A DNA stretch of 62,308 bases from Planctomycetota bacterium (GTDB lineage: Bacteria; Planctomycetota; UBA1135; GCA-002686595): contig JACRIN010000074.1 in NCBI GenBank assembly GCA_016220085.1, positions 1 through 62,308 of the forward strand, read 5' to 3'. Made by a program: the position numbers and the translations under genes. The notes under the pieces are model-generated. The model worked only from the letters and a program-made list of their open reading frames with translations. It ran no database searches and was not told the DNA's origin. Positions 30,904 through 41,878 of the stretch are shown here, piece by piece. The number at the start of each line of letters is the position of its first letter. The stretch's first letter is position 1.

Positions 30904-32316
30904 ATGCTCGCCCGCCCCACCTGCCTGCTCGTCGCGTTCGCGTTCCTGCTGATCGGTTGCGGCGATCGCGACGCCGCTCCGGCGGCCAAGAACGTCGTCC
31001 TGATCGTCGCCGACACGCTGCGCGCCGATCGACTGGGCTGCTACGGCTATCCGCGGGCGACATCGCCGACGCTCGACGCGCTCGCCGCTCGCGGCACGCT
31101 CTACGAGCGCAACCACAGCCAGGGTTGCTGGACCGTGCCGTCGATGATCTCGATGATCTCCGGGCTCTACGTGACCCAGGACGAGACGGTGCTGCCGAAG
31201 CACACGACGCTCAACGAAGCGGTCCACTCCGCCGGCCTCGAGACCGCGGCGTTCCTCGCGAACCAGGTGCTGGTCACCGACCGCGGCTTCGAGCGCGGCG
31301 TCGACCACTTCGAGAACCTGGAGAACAAGAGCGCGCTGCAGGTCGGCGACGCGTTCGCCGCTTGGCTCGCGGGACGCAAGGAGGACAAGCGATTCTTCGC
31401 CTGGGTGCATTTCATCGACCCGCACCAGCCCTACACGCCGTCGCCCGAATTCGATCTCTTCCAAGGCGAGCGCCCCGAGCACGCCGAGCTCCTGCCGCGC
31501 TGGCGCGCGTTGCAGGACGAGGTCGCGCGCTACGACGCCGACGGGCCGTCGCTCGACTTCGACGCGGCGGTCGCGCACATGGAGCGCGAGAACTCGCTCT
31601 ACGACGGCGAGGTCAAGCAGGTCGACGAAGGCGTGCGGCGCGTGCTCGCCGCGCTCGAGAAAGCCGGACGGCTGGAGGACACGCTGATCGTGTTCGCGTC
31701 GGATCACGGCGAGATGCTCTTCGAGCAAGCGACCTCTCCGATCCTCATCAAGGACACGCTCTCGAAGGATGGCGGGCTGAAGAAGGGCGTCGCGGACCTC
31801 TGCGCGAACGGTCACCGGCCCTGGTACTTCGAGGACCTGTGGAACACGCCGCTGATCCTCGCGGGACCGGGCGTGCCCGCGGGCGTGCGGCGCAAAGAGC
31901 TCGCGCAGAACCTCGACATCTACCCGACGATCCTCGAGGCGCTCGATTTCGCGCCGCCGAAGCACCTGCAAGGCGCGAGCATCTTCACGCGGCGTGCAGA
32001 GCCGCTCGAACGCGTGCTCGCGTACGGCCACCAGACCAGCGCGGTGCTCGAGGAGACCGGAAAGAAGCTCGTCGTCTATCCGCGGCAGTGGTACCTCCTC
32101 GAGGGGGAAGGCGCCGCGCCGACGCTGTTGTTCGAGCTCCCGACCGACCCCGGCGAGACCCACGATCTCTCCGACGAGCGCACCGACGACGTCGAGCGTC
32201 TGCGCGAAGCGATCGAGCAATGGCACGTGTCGAGCGCTCGCTCCGCCGACACCCAAGTGACCCCCGAGCAGGAGAAAGCGCTCCGCGAGCTCGGCTACAT
32301 CGACGCCGGCAAGTGA
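30904..32316 (+). CDS. Lipoprotein sulfatase-like hydrolase with Thr nucleophile site
   Basis: A 470-residue exported lipoprotein (lipobox LLIGC, Cys at about residue 19) with one alkaline-phosphatase-superfamily domain. NVVLIVADTLRADRLGCYGY carries the first metal Asp and IVFASDHGEML the second Asp-His pair; the C-terminus is LREAIEQW and an LGYI tail. The formylglycine motif position reads WTVPSMISMISG, giving Thr77 instead of Cys/Ser and Met instead of Arg. Like the membrane-anchored relative at 14891-16849, it is thus probably a phospho- or phosphonate-type esterase or transferase, not a formylglycine sulfatase. An ECF sigma gene begins 15 nt downstream. Confidence 0.88.
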   Translation: MLARPTCLLVAFAFLLIGCGDRDAAPAAKNVVLIVADTLRADRLGCYGYPRATSPTLDALAARGTLYERNHSQGCWTVPSMISMISGLYVTQDETVLPKHTTLNEAVHSAGLETAAFLANQVLVTDRGFERGVDHFENLENKSALQVGDAFAAWLAGRKEDKRFFAWVHFIDPHQPYTPSPEFDLFQGERPEHAELLPRWRALQDEVARYDADGPSLDFDAAVAHMERENSLYDGEVKQVDEGVRRVLAALEKAGRLEDTLIVFASDHGEMLFEQATSPILIKDTLSKDGGLKKGVADLCANGHRPWYFEDLWNTPLILAGPGVPAGVRRKELAQNLDIYPTILEALDFAPPKHLQGASIFTRRAEPLERVLAYGHQTSAVLEETGKKLVVYPRQWYLLEGEGAAPTLLFELPTDPGETHDLSDERTDDVERLREAIEQWHVSSARSADTQVTPEQEKALRELGYIDAGK

Positions 32317-32331
32317 CCTTCTCGCACTTCC

Positions 32332-32919
32332 ATGACCGATGAAGAGCTCTCTCGACTCGCGACCTCGGATCTGATCGGACGCGCGCGACGCGCGGACGAG
32401 CAGGCGTGGCGCGAGCTCCTTCGCCGCTTCGGCCCCACGTTGAGCCTGGCCGTCCACGGACGGATCCCGACTTCCTTGCGCGGACGGTTCGACACCGACG
32501 ACGTGGTCCAGTCGGCGTTCCTCGACGTATTCAGCAGCCTCGACGCATTCGAGTACGCCGACGACGAGAGCTTCCGCGGCTGGCTGCGCCGGATCGCGCA
32601 GTCGAAGCTCATCGACCGCATCCGCCAGCACACCCGCGCGCGCCGCGCGCCGGCGTCGGAGCACTCCGACCAGCCGGCGGAGGCCCACGCGTCACCCGGC
32701 GAACGCACGCCGAGCGAGATCGTCGGCGAGGCGGAGCACCACGCGCTGCTGCTCGACGCGCTGACGCGCCTTGAGCCGATCGATCGCGATCTGGTGTGGA
32801 TGCGGCTCTTCGAGGAGCGCGCGTGGGCGGAGATCGCCGAGGTCCTCCACCTCACGGCTTCCGTCGCGCAGAAACGCTACGCCCGCGTGCTCCGCCAGAT
32901 CACGCGCGGCCTCAGCTGA
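32332..32919 (+). CDS. ECF RNA polymerase sigma factor (planctomycete type)
   Basis: A 195-residue extracytoplasmic-function sigma factor. Region 2 holds DTDDVVQSAFLDVF and SFRGWLRRIAQSKLIDRIR; region 4 holds LEPIDRDLVWMRLFEERAWAEIAEVLHLTASVAQKRYARVL, a normal helix-turn-helix. An Ala/Glu/Pro-rich linker joins them. The next gene, 16 nt downstream, encodes a transmembrane Ser/Thr kinase, the partnership known for several planctomycete ECF groups, where the kinase is thought to regulate the sigma factor. No anti-sigma factor of the zinc-finger type is adjacent. Confidence 0.93.
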   Translation: MTDEELSRLATSDLIGRARRADEQAWRELLRRFGPTLSLAVHGRIPTSLRGRFDTDDVVQSAFLDVFSSLDAFEYADDESFRGWLRRIAQSKLIDRIRQHTRARRAPASEHSDQPAEAHASPGERTPSEIVGEAEHHALLLDALTRLEPIDRDLVWMRLFEERAWAEIAEVLHLTASVAQKRYARVLRQITRGLS

Positions 32920-32935
32920 CCCTGCCGCTCGCGCG

Positions 32936-35299
32936 ATGACGCCCGACCCCGAGAGCCCGACGGGAACGCCGCTCGCGGACGAGCTCTTCGAGGAGTTCGT
33001 CTCCCGCACGGACGCCGGCGAGCGCGTCGACCGGGCCGAGTTGCTCTCGCGCGCCGGCGCCGAGCGCGCGGAGCTCGAGCATCGCCTGCTGCAGTTCGAT
33101 CGGCTGCTCGACCTGCGCGAGGTGCTCAAGGACCCTCCGAGCACCGCCGCGCGCGACTACGGTCGTTTCCGCATCCTCGACATGCTCGGCTCCGGCGCGC
33201 AGTCGCGCGTCTTCCTGGCGCACGATCCGAAGCTGGGCCGGCGCGTCGCGCTCAAGTTGGTCGAAGGCGCGCTGCTGAGGAGCGGCGAAGCGCGTGCGTG
33301 GGCCGAGAACGAGGGGCGTTCGCTCGCTCGCCTCGAGCACCCGAACGTCGTACGCGTCTACGAGATCGGTGAGGCCGACGGTCACACGTTCGTCGCGATG
33401 GAGTGGGTCCGCGGCCGGCCGGTGTCACGCGTGATCGCGGAACTCGGCGGGACGCCCCCCGCGGTCTCGGGGCCCGACGGCGACCGCATCGGAGGCCGGC
33501 TGGCGCCGCTCGCGGCCCGCGTGCTGTTGCTGGAGCGGCTCGCGCGCGCCCTGGCGTTCTGCCACGCGAACGGCGTCGTGCACCGGGACGTCAAGCCGTC
33601 GAACGTGTTGATCGACGAGCACGGCGAGCCGCGCTTGATCGACTTCGGTCTCGCGCACCTCGAATCGGAGGAGAGCTCCGGCACGCGGATCACCCAACGG
33701 CTGGTCGGCACGCCTGCGTACATCGCGCCCGAACAGGTCGAACGCGGCACCACCGGCAGCGCGCCCGAGAGCGACCAGTTCTCGTTCGGCGTGCTCGCCT
33801 ACGAGCTCCTCGCGCTGCAGAACCCGTTCGACCAAGGCACGCGGACGCGGACGCTCGCCGCGATCACCGTCTGCGAACCTCCGGACCTGCGTCAAGTCGC
33901 GCCGGTGGTGCCCGGCGACCTCGCGCGGATCGTCATGCACGCGTTGGAGCGCGAGCCCGGAGCGCGCTATCCGAACCTCCAGACGCTCGCCGACGACCTC
34001 ACGGCGTTCCGCGAGCTACGCGCGATCTCCCTGCCGGCGCCGACGACGCTCGCGCTGATCGCCAACGTGGCGCGGCGCCATCGGCGCGCGCTGTTCGGGA
34101 CCGCGGCGGCGATCGCGCTGGTCACGCTCTCGGGCGTGGCCTTCGCTTGGGAGTCGGTGCGCCGCACGCGGGCGCGGCTCGCCTCGGCGATCGAAACGGA
34201 GGCAGGGAGGCTGCTCGAGAGCTCGCTCCCGCGCGACTTCGTCGAAGTCCAACGGAACCTCGCGCGCTTGGCCGACGACGCCCGCCGCGAGGACGAACAC
34301 GGGCGGTTTGCCGCCTTCTTCGAGCCGCTGACCGACGTCGCCGAACGCGCGCGCGAACACGCGTCGCGGGCGCTCGGCGCGGCGCTCGACGCCGAGGAGC
34401 AGCACGCTCGGGAGTTCGGTTACCCGCTCGATCTCCAGCCGTGGGCTTTGGCGCTCGACCTCGAATGGGAGCTCACGCCGAACGCGACGCGCAACCGCGA
34501 GCGACAGCGCCGCGGGCGGATCGAGCTCGAGCCGTCGCTCGCGGGGCATTCGATCGAGCTGTTCGGGTGGCAACTCGCCCTCGATTCCTCCAAGTGGCAG
34601 CTCGTTCCGAGGCCGTTCGACCCGCGCCTCCCCGCCGGCCGCTATCGACTGGTCGCGTGGGACGACCAGGCTCGCCTCGGCGAATACGAGCTCACGATCG
34701 ATCCGAACGCACCACCGGTGGTGCTCGACACGCAACCGCCGTCCGGCGACGAGCCCGGTTGGTACGAGTTCGATCTCCCCGAGCACGAAGGCGGCGCCTG
34801 CACCGTCGCGCTGTCGCGCGAGCTGGTGACCTGGCGGGAGCTCGAGGAGTGGGCAGCCGGTCGGCCGGAGCGGCTCGCCGCGGTGCTGCGGGACGAGGCC
34901 GACTGGGCCTCCGACAGTCCCAACGCGCGCATCGGCGTCGACACGCCGGCGGACGCCTCCATCCGGCTTGCGCGCGAATTCGCGGCCGATCACGACGCGC
35001 GCCTCCCGACGACCGCGGAGCTGCGTCGCGCTCACCTCGACGGTGAGCTCGTGCGAGCGCCGGACGATTGCTTGGTGCTCGGCGAACTCACGTCGACTCC
35101 GAGCGTGATGTCGCCGAACGACTACGACGTGCTGCTCTTGCCGAGACTCCGCGCGAACGAGCCCGCCACTCCCGAGCCGGACCTCGCGATCTCCGCGCTC
35201 GAGTCGTCGACCTGTCGAGTCTGGATCGGAGAGGTTCTCTGGGGCGCGGGGTTCCGGCTCGCGCGCAGCGTTCGTCCGTCGCGATCGTCATCGAAGTGA
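32936..35299 (+). CDS. Transmembrane Ser/Thr protein kinase with a degenerate FGE-sulfatase-like extracellular domain
   Basis: A 787-residue kinase. Residues 1-78 are an N-terminal helical segment. The Hanks-type kinase domain spans about 80-350: LGSGAQSRV loop, catalytic Lys in VALKL (about 104), HRDVKPSNVL (about 215), DFGLAHL, and GTPAYIAPEQ. One membrane helix lies at about 384-405. The outer part contains a beta-rich region, then LSRELVTWRELEEW, DARLPTTAELRRA (about 688) and GAGFRLARSV (about 768), the layout of a formylglycine-generating-enzyme (SUMF1) fold without visible catalytic cysteines. It is encoded right after the ECF sigma gene and probably senses an envelope signal and controls it. 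Confidence 0.88.
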   Translation: MTPDPESPTGTPLADELFEEFVSRTDAGERVDRAELLSRAGAERAELEHRLLQFDRLLDLREVLKDPPSTAARDYGRFRILDMLGSGAQSRVFLAHDPKLGRRVALKLVEGALLRSGEARAWAENEGRSLARLEHPNVVRVYEIGEADGHTFVAMEWVRGRPVSRVIAELGGTPPAVSGPDGDRIGGRLAPLAARVLLLERLARALAFCHANGVVHRDVKPSNVLIDEHGEPRLIDFGLAHLESEESSGTRITQRLVGTPAYIAPEQVERGTTGSAPESDQFSFGVLAYELLALQNPFDQGTRTRTLAAITVCEPPDLRQVAPVVPGDLARIVMHALEREPGARYPNLQTLADDLTAFRELRAISLPAPTTLALIANVARRHRRALFGTAAAIALVTLSGVAFAWESVRRTRARLASAIETEAGRLLESSLPRDFVEVQRNLARLADDARREDEHGRFAAFFEPLTDVAERAREHASRALGAALDAEEQHAREFGYPLDLQPWALALDLEWELTPNATRNRERQRRGRIELEPSLAGHSIELFGWQLALDSSKWQLVPRPFDPRLPAGRYRLVAWDDQARLGEYELTIDPNAPPVVLDTQPPSGDEPGWYEFDLPEHEGGACTVALSRELVTWRELEEWAAGRPERLAAVLRDEADWASDSPNARIGVDTPADASIRLAREFAADHDARLPTTAELRRAHLDGELVRAPDDCLVLGELTSTPSVMSPNDYDVLLLPRLRANEPATPEPDLAISALESSTCRVWIGEVLWGAGFRLARSVRPSRSSSK

Positions 35300-35340
35300 C
35301 GCGCGAGCGGGCGGGCAGTCCCTGACCCGGAGATGCTCGC

Positions 35341-35685
35341 ATGACACCGGATTTCGAACGCTTCTTCTATCTCACGCGCGAAGGTCTGCAGAACGATCCG
35401 GCCGCGTTGCTCGCCGACCCGGGGCTCGAGCAAATTCGCAAGGAGATCGACGGCGTGCTCTCGCAGACGCTCTCGACCGCGGCTCAGACGGCGGCGCTCG
35501 TCGCCGAGCTCGTCGCGCACCAGAGCGTGCAGGTGCATCAATCGGTGACCGAGTACTACTGGGTGTGGGACCCGGATACCGGCCACTTCCGGCGGATCTG
35601 CATCCTGCAGGTCGAGCTCAGCATCGCCGACGTCGGAGTCCTTCCGGCGTTGCTGACGTTCGAGGATCGACAGCTCCTGCCCTGA
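35341..35685 (+). CDS. Conserved-looking small protein, unknown
   Basis: I do not recognise this 114-residue cytoplasmic protein. It starts at ATG 35341 with GGAG 8 nt upstream. The first half is helical (FERFFYLTREGLQNDPAALLADPGLEQIRKEIDGVL), followed by a His-rich VAHQSVQVHQSV and a beta segment with YYWVWDPDTGHFRRICILQVEL. It lies between the kinase and the FAD-oxidoreductase genes on the same strand. The composition is clearly coding. It may belong to the sigma/kinase operon, but that rests only on position. Confidence 0.6.
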   Translation: MTPDFERFFYLTREGLQNDPAALLADPGLEQIRKEIDGVLSQTLSTAAQTAALVAELVAHQSVQVHQSVTEYYWVWDPDTGHFRRICILQVELSIADVGVLPALLTFEDRQLLP

Positions 35686-35740
35686 ACCGGCCGGGGCGCG
35701 GGTGGCGCACCTGCGCCCCGCCAACTAAGCTCCGCCGGCG

Positions 35741-36874
35741 ATGTCGACCGCTCGCATCTTGATCGTCGGCGGCGGGATCGCGGGCGTCGCGACGGCTCGG
35801 GAGCTCGCGTGCAGAGGCGCGCGCGACGTCCTGCTGCTCGAACGCGATGCAGCGCTGGGCACGCGCGCGACCGGCCGGAACGCGGCGATCCTGCGCTCGG
35901 TGATGGCGGAGCCCGCGGTGCGGCGCGCGTCGGTCGCGGGCTCTCGCTTCCTGCGCGCGCCGCCGCCCGGGTTCAGCCCGGTGCCGCTGGTCGATCCGTG
36001 CGGCTTGCTCATGGTCGCGGGTACGACGGGACGCGCGGAGCTCGAGCGCTGGCGCGCGGCGCTCGCGGGTGAGCTCGAGCTCCGCGACCTCGCGCCGTCG
36101 GCGATCCGCGCGCTCGCGCCCCACTGGCGCGGCGCGGCCGAGATCGGGCTCTTCGCGCCCGACGAGGGCCGTCTCCACGTCCCGGCGATCCTCGCCGCGT
36201 TCGAGCGCCACGCGCGTTCCGGCGGCGTTCGTTTCGCGCTCGGCGCGCGCGTCAGCCGTCTCCGCGTCGAAGGTGCGCGCGTCACAGGCGTCGAGCTCGC
36301 GGACGGCTCGACGCTTGCCGCCGAACGCGTGGTCCTCGCGGCCGGGGCATGGTCGAGCGCGCTTGCGCGAGCCGCCGGATCGCCGATCGAACTGGTCGCC
36401 AAACGTCGCCATCTCGCCGTCACACTGCCGTCCGCGCGGGTCGATCCGCGTTGGCCCGTCGTCTGGTCACTCGACGACGAATTCTACGTGCGCGTCGACG
36501 GTCACGGGTTGGTCGCGTGCGTGTGCGATCAGGCGATCGTCCCGCCGGACACCGACGAGATCGACCCGGCGGTCGTCGCGCGGATCGCCGCGCGCCTTGC
36601 CGAGCTCGTCCCCGGCGGCGGCGGCAGCGTCGAGCTCGCGCGCGCGTGGTGCGGGCTGCGGACGTTCGCCGCCGATGGCGACTTCGTGCTCGGACCGGAT
36701 CCGATGCTCGCCGGACTCGTCTGGGTCGGAGGACTCGGCGGTCACGGCATCACCGCGTCGGTCGCGGTCGCGCGGCTCGCCGCCGACTGGATCCTCGACG
36801 AACACTGCGACGACGAACTCGCGGTCGCGTTTCTGCCCGAACGTCTCGTCCGCGCTTCCGGCGGAGCCCGATGA
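35741..36874 (+). CDS. FAD-dependent oxidoreductase (DAO/glycine-oxidase type)
   Basis: A 377-residue flavoprotein of the D-amino-acid-oxidase (DAO) family. ARILIVGGGIAGVATARELACRG gives the Rossmann motif at residues 4-26, TRATGRNAAIL the second FAD contact, VLAAGAWSS the typical mid motif, and GLVWVGGLGGHGITAS the C-terminal FAD loop. Such enzymes oxidise amines or amino acids with O2 or a quinone. The substrate here is unknown. A TAAGCT box sits 9 nt before the ATG. Its stop overlaps the DinB-family gene (ATGA at 36871-36874), so the two are coupled. Confidence 0.9.
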   Translation: MSTARILIVGGGIAGVATARELACRGARDVLLLERDAALGTRATGRNAAILRSVMAEPAVRRASVAGSRFLRAPPPGFSPVPLVDPCGLLMVAGTTGRAELERWRAALAGELELRDLAPSAIRALAPHWRGAAEIGLFAPDEGRLHVPAILAAFERHARSGGVRFALGARVSRLRVEGARVTGVELADGSTLAAERVVLAAGAWSSALARAAGSPIELVAKRRHLAVTLPSARVDPRWPVVWSLDDEFYVRVDGHGLVACVCDQAIVPPDTDEIDPAVVARIAARLAELVPGGGGSVELARAWCGLRTFAADGDFVLGPDPMLAGLVWVGGLGGHGITASVAVARLAADWILDEHCDDELAVAFLPERLVRASGGAR

Positions 36875-37446
36875 ACGCTTGGCCCGCGTTCCACGCGGAG
36901 CTCCGAGCGCGGCTCGATCGCGAGTTTGCGGAGCTCGCGGGCTCGCTGGCTGCGCCGGACGACGCGCTGCGCCGACGGCCGGAGCCCGACTCGTGGTCGG
37001 CGCTCGCAGTCGTCGAGCACGTCGCCCTCACCAACCACTTCCTGTCGTTGCTCGCCGCGAAGCTGGTCGACAAGGGGCTCGCGCGCAGCCGGCGCGGCGA
37101 GCCGACGCCGACCGAGCCGCCGTCGCTCGCGCACCTCGACACGCTCGCCGCGCGCGCGTTTCGCTGGCAGCACCCCGCGCACATGACGCCGACCGGTTCG
37201 CCGGACCCGGCCGCACTGCGCGCGCGGCTCGCGGAGCAGCACGACCGCCTCGCGGCGTGGCTCGACTCGCTGCCGCACGGTGCGGGCTCGCTGCACAGGA
37301 TCCGCATCTCGGTGGTCGAAGGCGACGACCGCCTGGACTTCTACCAGCTGCTCCACTTCGTGCTGCTGCACGTCGCTCGCCACCGCGCGCAGATCGCGCG
37401 CGCCCTTGGCGATGTCAGCCGCATCGAGCGGCCGCCAGGCGCTTGA
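36871..37446 (+). CDS. DinB-family protein
   Basis: A 191-residue four-helix-bundle protein of the DinB/YfiT type. The three metal-binding His positions appear as VVEHVALTNHF and HFVLLHVARHRAQI, the pattern used by thiol-dependent transferases that bind a divalent metal. Pfam families of this fold include maleylpyruvate isomerase and bacillithiol or mycothiol transferases. The ATG overlaps the FAD-oxidoreductase stop by 4 nt. Its 3' end overlaps the convergent acyltransferase gene by 32 bp. Substrate unknown. Confidence 0.85.
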   Translation: MNAWPAFHAELRARLDREFAELAGSLAAPDDALRRRPEPDSWSALAVVEHVALTNHFLSLLAAKLVDKGLARSRRGEPTPTEPPSLAHLDTLAARAFRWQHPAHMTPTGSPDPAALRARLAEQHDRLAAWLDSLPHGAGSLHRIRISVVEGDDRLDFYQLLHFVLLHVARHRAQIARALGDVSRIERPPGA

Positions 37447-39652
37447 GGCCGGCGAGGTCGAGCTTGCCGCTGGCGAGCTTCGGCAGCGCGGGGACGACGA
37501 CGAAAGCGTCGGCGCGGGGCACGAACAGACGCGGCAGGCCGAGTTCGCGCACGCGCGCGAGCAGCGGCTCGACGGCGAACGCGAGCGGCGTGTGCAGCAC
37601 GACCAGACGCTCGCCTCGTTCGCCGTCGTCGAGCGCGGTCACCGCGAGCTCGAGCTCGCACGCATCTTCGCCGAGCGCCCCGAGCAGCGCTTCCTCGACG
37701 CGGCCATGCGAGACCATCTCGCCGCCGATCTTGCTGAAGCGCGCCGTGCGGTCGACGATCGAGAGCGAGGCGTCGACCTCGACGCGCGCGACGTCGCCGG
37801 TGACGTACCAGCCGTCGCGCAGGACCTCGCGCTGGTGCTCCGAATCGTCGAGGTAGCCCGCGAAGACGTTCGGACCGCGCACGAGGAGCAAACCTTGGAC
37901 TCCTGGCGCGACTTCGACGCCATCGGCATCGGTCACGCGCAGCGCGAGCCCGGAAATCGGCCGTCCGACCGAGCCGAGCGTGCGCTCGCCGGGCCTGGCG
38001 ACGGCAACGACCGGGGCGAGCTCCGTCGCGCCGTAGCCTTCACCGAGTTCGACGCCGAAGCGCTCGCGCCAGGCTTCCGCGAGCTTCTGCGGCAGTCGCT
38101 GCGCGCCGCTGATCGCGACGCGCACGTGCGCGAACGTCGTCGGCCCCGCGCGCCGCATCCACCCCTGGTAGAAGGTCGGCGTACCGAGCAGGATCGTCGC
38201 GCGCTCGCGCTCGGCGAGCGCGGCGAAGCCGGTCGCGTCGAGGGGATTGGGGTGCAAGAGCACTGTCGCTCCGCCGCAGAGCGGCGCCCAGAGCGCGACG
38301 GTGTACCCGAAGCTGTGGAACAGCGGCAGCGCGTCGAGCATGCGATCCTCGGGGGAGAGCGCCATCGCGAGCGACACCGCTTCGACGTTGGAGACCACGT
38401 TCGCGTGGCTCTGCACGACGCCCTTCGGGCGCGCGGTGCTGCCGCTCGAGAAAAGCACGGCCGCGGGCTCGCCCGCGCCGGCTCGCACGCCCCGAGCGAG
38501 CCACGGCACCAGGAACGCGGCGCACGCGAAGAGCCGGGAGCCGAGGCTCGGGCGCGCGAGCAGGTCCTCGAGGAAGAGCGTCCGTCCGCGTTCCGCGGAG
38601 AGCGGCGAGCCGCGCTCGAGCGCCGCGAGGAAACGCCGCGACGTGATCAGGGTGCGCGCCCCGGCGCGCTCGCACTGCTCGGCGAGGTCGGCGTCCGAGA
38701 GCGTCGCATTGAGGTTCAGCGTCGTGCGTCCGGCGAGCGTCGCGGCGAGGTTCGCGAGCGCGCCCCCGACCGACGTCGGCACGAACAGCGCGAGCGTGCG
38801 CTCGTCCGGAGCGGCGCGTTCGAGCTCACGGGCGAGCACCAGCGCCGCGAGGGCCGTGCTGCCGTACGTCAGCCGGCGCTCGCCGTCGCGCAGCGCGTCG
38901 CGCCGACGATGGTTGCGCGCGCTGCGCAGGAACACCTTCGCGAGGCTCGGGCCGCGGAGCGCGCGCCGGGTCGCGGCGTCGGCCGCGAGCGCGGCGACCG
39001 CGGACTCCACGCGCCAGACCGGGGCGTCGTGCGGCAAAGGCGGCGCGAAGCTCGCGTCGACCGCTTCGGGCACGCCGGGCAACTTCGCGAACGCACGCCC
39101 GCCCCGGCGGCTGAACCAGCTCCCCCACAGGCCGGAGAGGTGCGCCGGAACGATCGGAGCCGACGCGAGCCGCGCGAGTCGCTCGACACCGCGCTGGAAG
39201 CGTTGGAGCTCGCCGTCGGGAGTCAGACGGCCCTCCGCGAAAATCGCGACGAGCTCGCCGCCGCGCGCGTAGCTCGCGGCGAGGTCGAGCGTCGCCGCGG
39301 TCGTCCGCGGAGCGTCGCCTTTCGCCACCGGCAGCGCGCCGCAGGCCCGCGCGATCCAGCCGATGAACGGCAGCCGGAAGAGCTCGCGCTGCATCAAGAA
39401 CACCACCGGCCGACCGAGCGCGCTCGCGACCAGCAGCGCGTCGACGTACGAAACGTGGTTGCACACGACGATCGCGCCGCCGGCGGGCACGTGCTCGTGA
39501 CCGACCGCGCGCAGGCGCCACACGCAGCGCGCGAACGGCGCGAGCAGGACCCGCACGCAAGCCTGGGCCACGCGCGCGAGCGGCGGCAGTCGGCGCACCG
39601 TGAGCAGATCGATGCGAGATTGGAAGCGGCGTTCGAGCAGCGGCGTTTGCAT
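37415..39652 (-). CDS. Fused 1-acylglycerol-phosphate-type acyltransferase and AMP-dependent acyl synthetase (Aas-like)
   Basis: A 745-residue bifunctional protein. Residues 40-215 are a PlsC-type acyltransferase with CNHVSYVDA (H66-x4-D71) and FAEGRLTPDG. Residues 250-745 are an AMP-binding synthetase with VLFSSGSTARPKGVVQSH, the LPLFHSFGY and EGYGATELAP blocks, WYVTGDVA, and a C-terminal SKIGGEMVSHGRVE. The same order occurs in E. coli Aas, which reacylates lysophospholipids using activated fatty acid, so membrane lipid repair or remodelling is likely. I chose the ATG at 39652 because GGAGG lies 6 nt upstream; the ATG 8 codons earlier would have none. Confidence 0.9.
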   Translation of the reverse strand: MQTPLLERRFQSRIDLLTVRRLPPLARVAQACVRVLLAPFARCVWRLRAVGHEHVPAGGAIVVCNHVSYVDALLVASALGRPVVFLMQRELFRLPFIGWIARACGALPVAKGDAPRTTAATLDLAASYARGGELVAIFAEGRLTPDGELQRFQRGVERLARLASAPIVPAHLSGLWGSWFSRRGGRAFAKLPGVPEAVDASFAPPLPHDAPVWRVESAVAALAADAATRRALRGPSLAKVFLRSARNHRRRDALRDGERRLTYGSTALAALVLARELERAAPDERTLALFVPTSVGGALANLAATLAGRTTLNLNATLSDADLAEQCERAGARTLITSRRFLAALERGSPLSAERGRTLFLEDLLARPSLGSRLFACAAFLVPWLARGVRAGAGEPAAVLFSSGSTARPKGVVQSHANVVSNVEAVSLAMALSPEDRMLDALPLFHSFGYTVALWAPLCGGATVLLHPNPLDATGFAALAERERATILLGTPTFYQGWMRRAGPTTFAHVRVAISGAQRLPQKLAEAWRERFGVELGEGYGATELAPVVAVARPGERTLGSVGRPISGLALRVTDADGVEVAPGVQGLLLVRGPNVFAGYLDDSEHQREVLRDGWYVTGDVARVEVDASLSIVDRTARFSKIGGEMVSHGRVEEALLGALGEDACELELAVTALDDGERGERLVVLHTPLAFAVEPLLARVRELGLPRLFVPRADAFVVVPALPKLASGKLDLAGLKRLAAARCG

Positions 39653-39733
39653 GGCATTCCTCCGGCTCCAAAGCATCGGGGGAACGCGCTCGGCCGGCGC
39701 ACCAGAGGTTTCGAGGGGCGCGATCGGCGCCGC

Positions 39734-40035
39734 TTATTGGCCGGCGATCGATCGATGGACGCGCCGACGCGCGACGCGGACCGCGCGCGGCTCCAACGCT
39801 CTCATCACCGCTTCGTCCGTGTCGACTCGCTTGAAGAGCCCGAGTCCGCCGCGTCGATTCTGCCGCGGGCGAGCCATCGCTCGCGCACGGACGCGACCGG
39901 CGGCTCCCAGAAAGTTCTGCCGGCCAAGACCATCGCGAAGCCCTGGGGCTTGCCGGCCCGGACGAGCGCCAGGGTCTCGAAGATCCCGTCCAAGGTGCCG
40001 TCACCGCCGGGCTATCCGACGAAAGCCCCCAATCG
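39734..40035 (-). pseudogene. Degraded LOG-family (lysine-decarboxylase-like, TIGR00730) gene, C-terminal part
   Basis: Reading from about 40035 downward gives GAFVG, then a TAG stop, then PGGDGTLDGIFETLALVRAG and VLAGRTFWEPPVASVRERWL, a clear match to the PGGxGTxxE core and following helices of LOG/TIGR00730 proteins. After DSG a 1-nt deletion shifts the frame; the continuation LFKRVDTDEAVMRALEP matches the family's C-terminus and ends at TAA (39734-39736). The stop sits where a Tyr codon would fit. The N-terminal half is missing. The gene was once probably a cytokinin-nucleotide phosphoribohydrolase-like enzyme and is now dead. Confidence 0.75.
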
Positions 40036-40083
40036 GCGCCCGCACCGACCCGAGCTCCGTCGTGCGGGGTCGTCGAGCTCGCG

Positions 40084-41840
<1,757 letters not shown>

Positions 41841-41878
41841 CGGTCCGCGACCGATCTCGAGGCGGCTACTCTAGCAGT

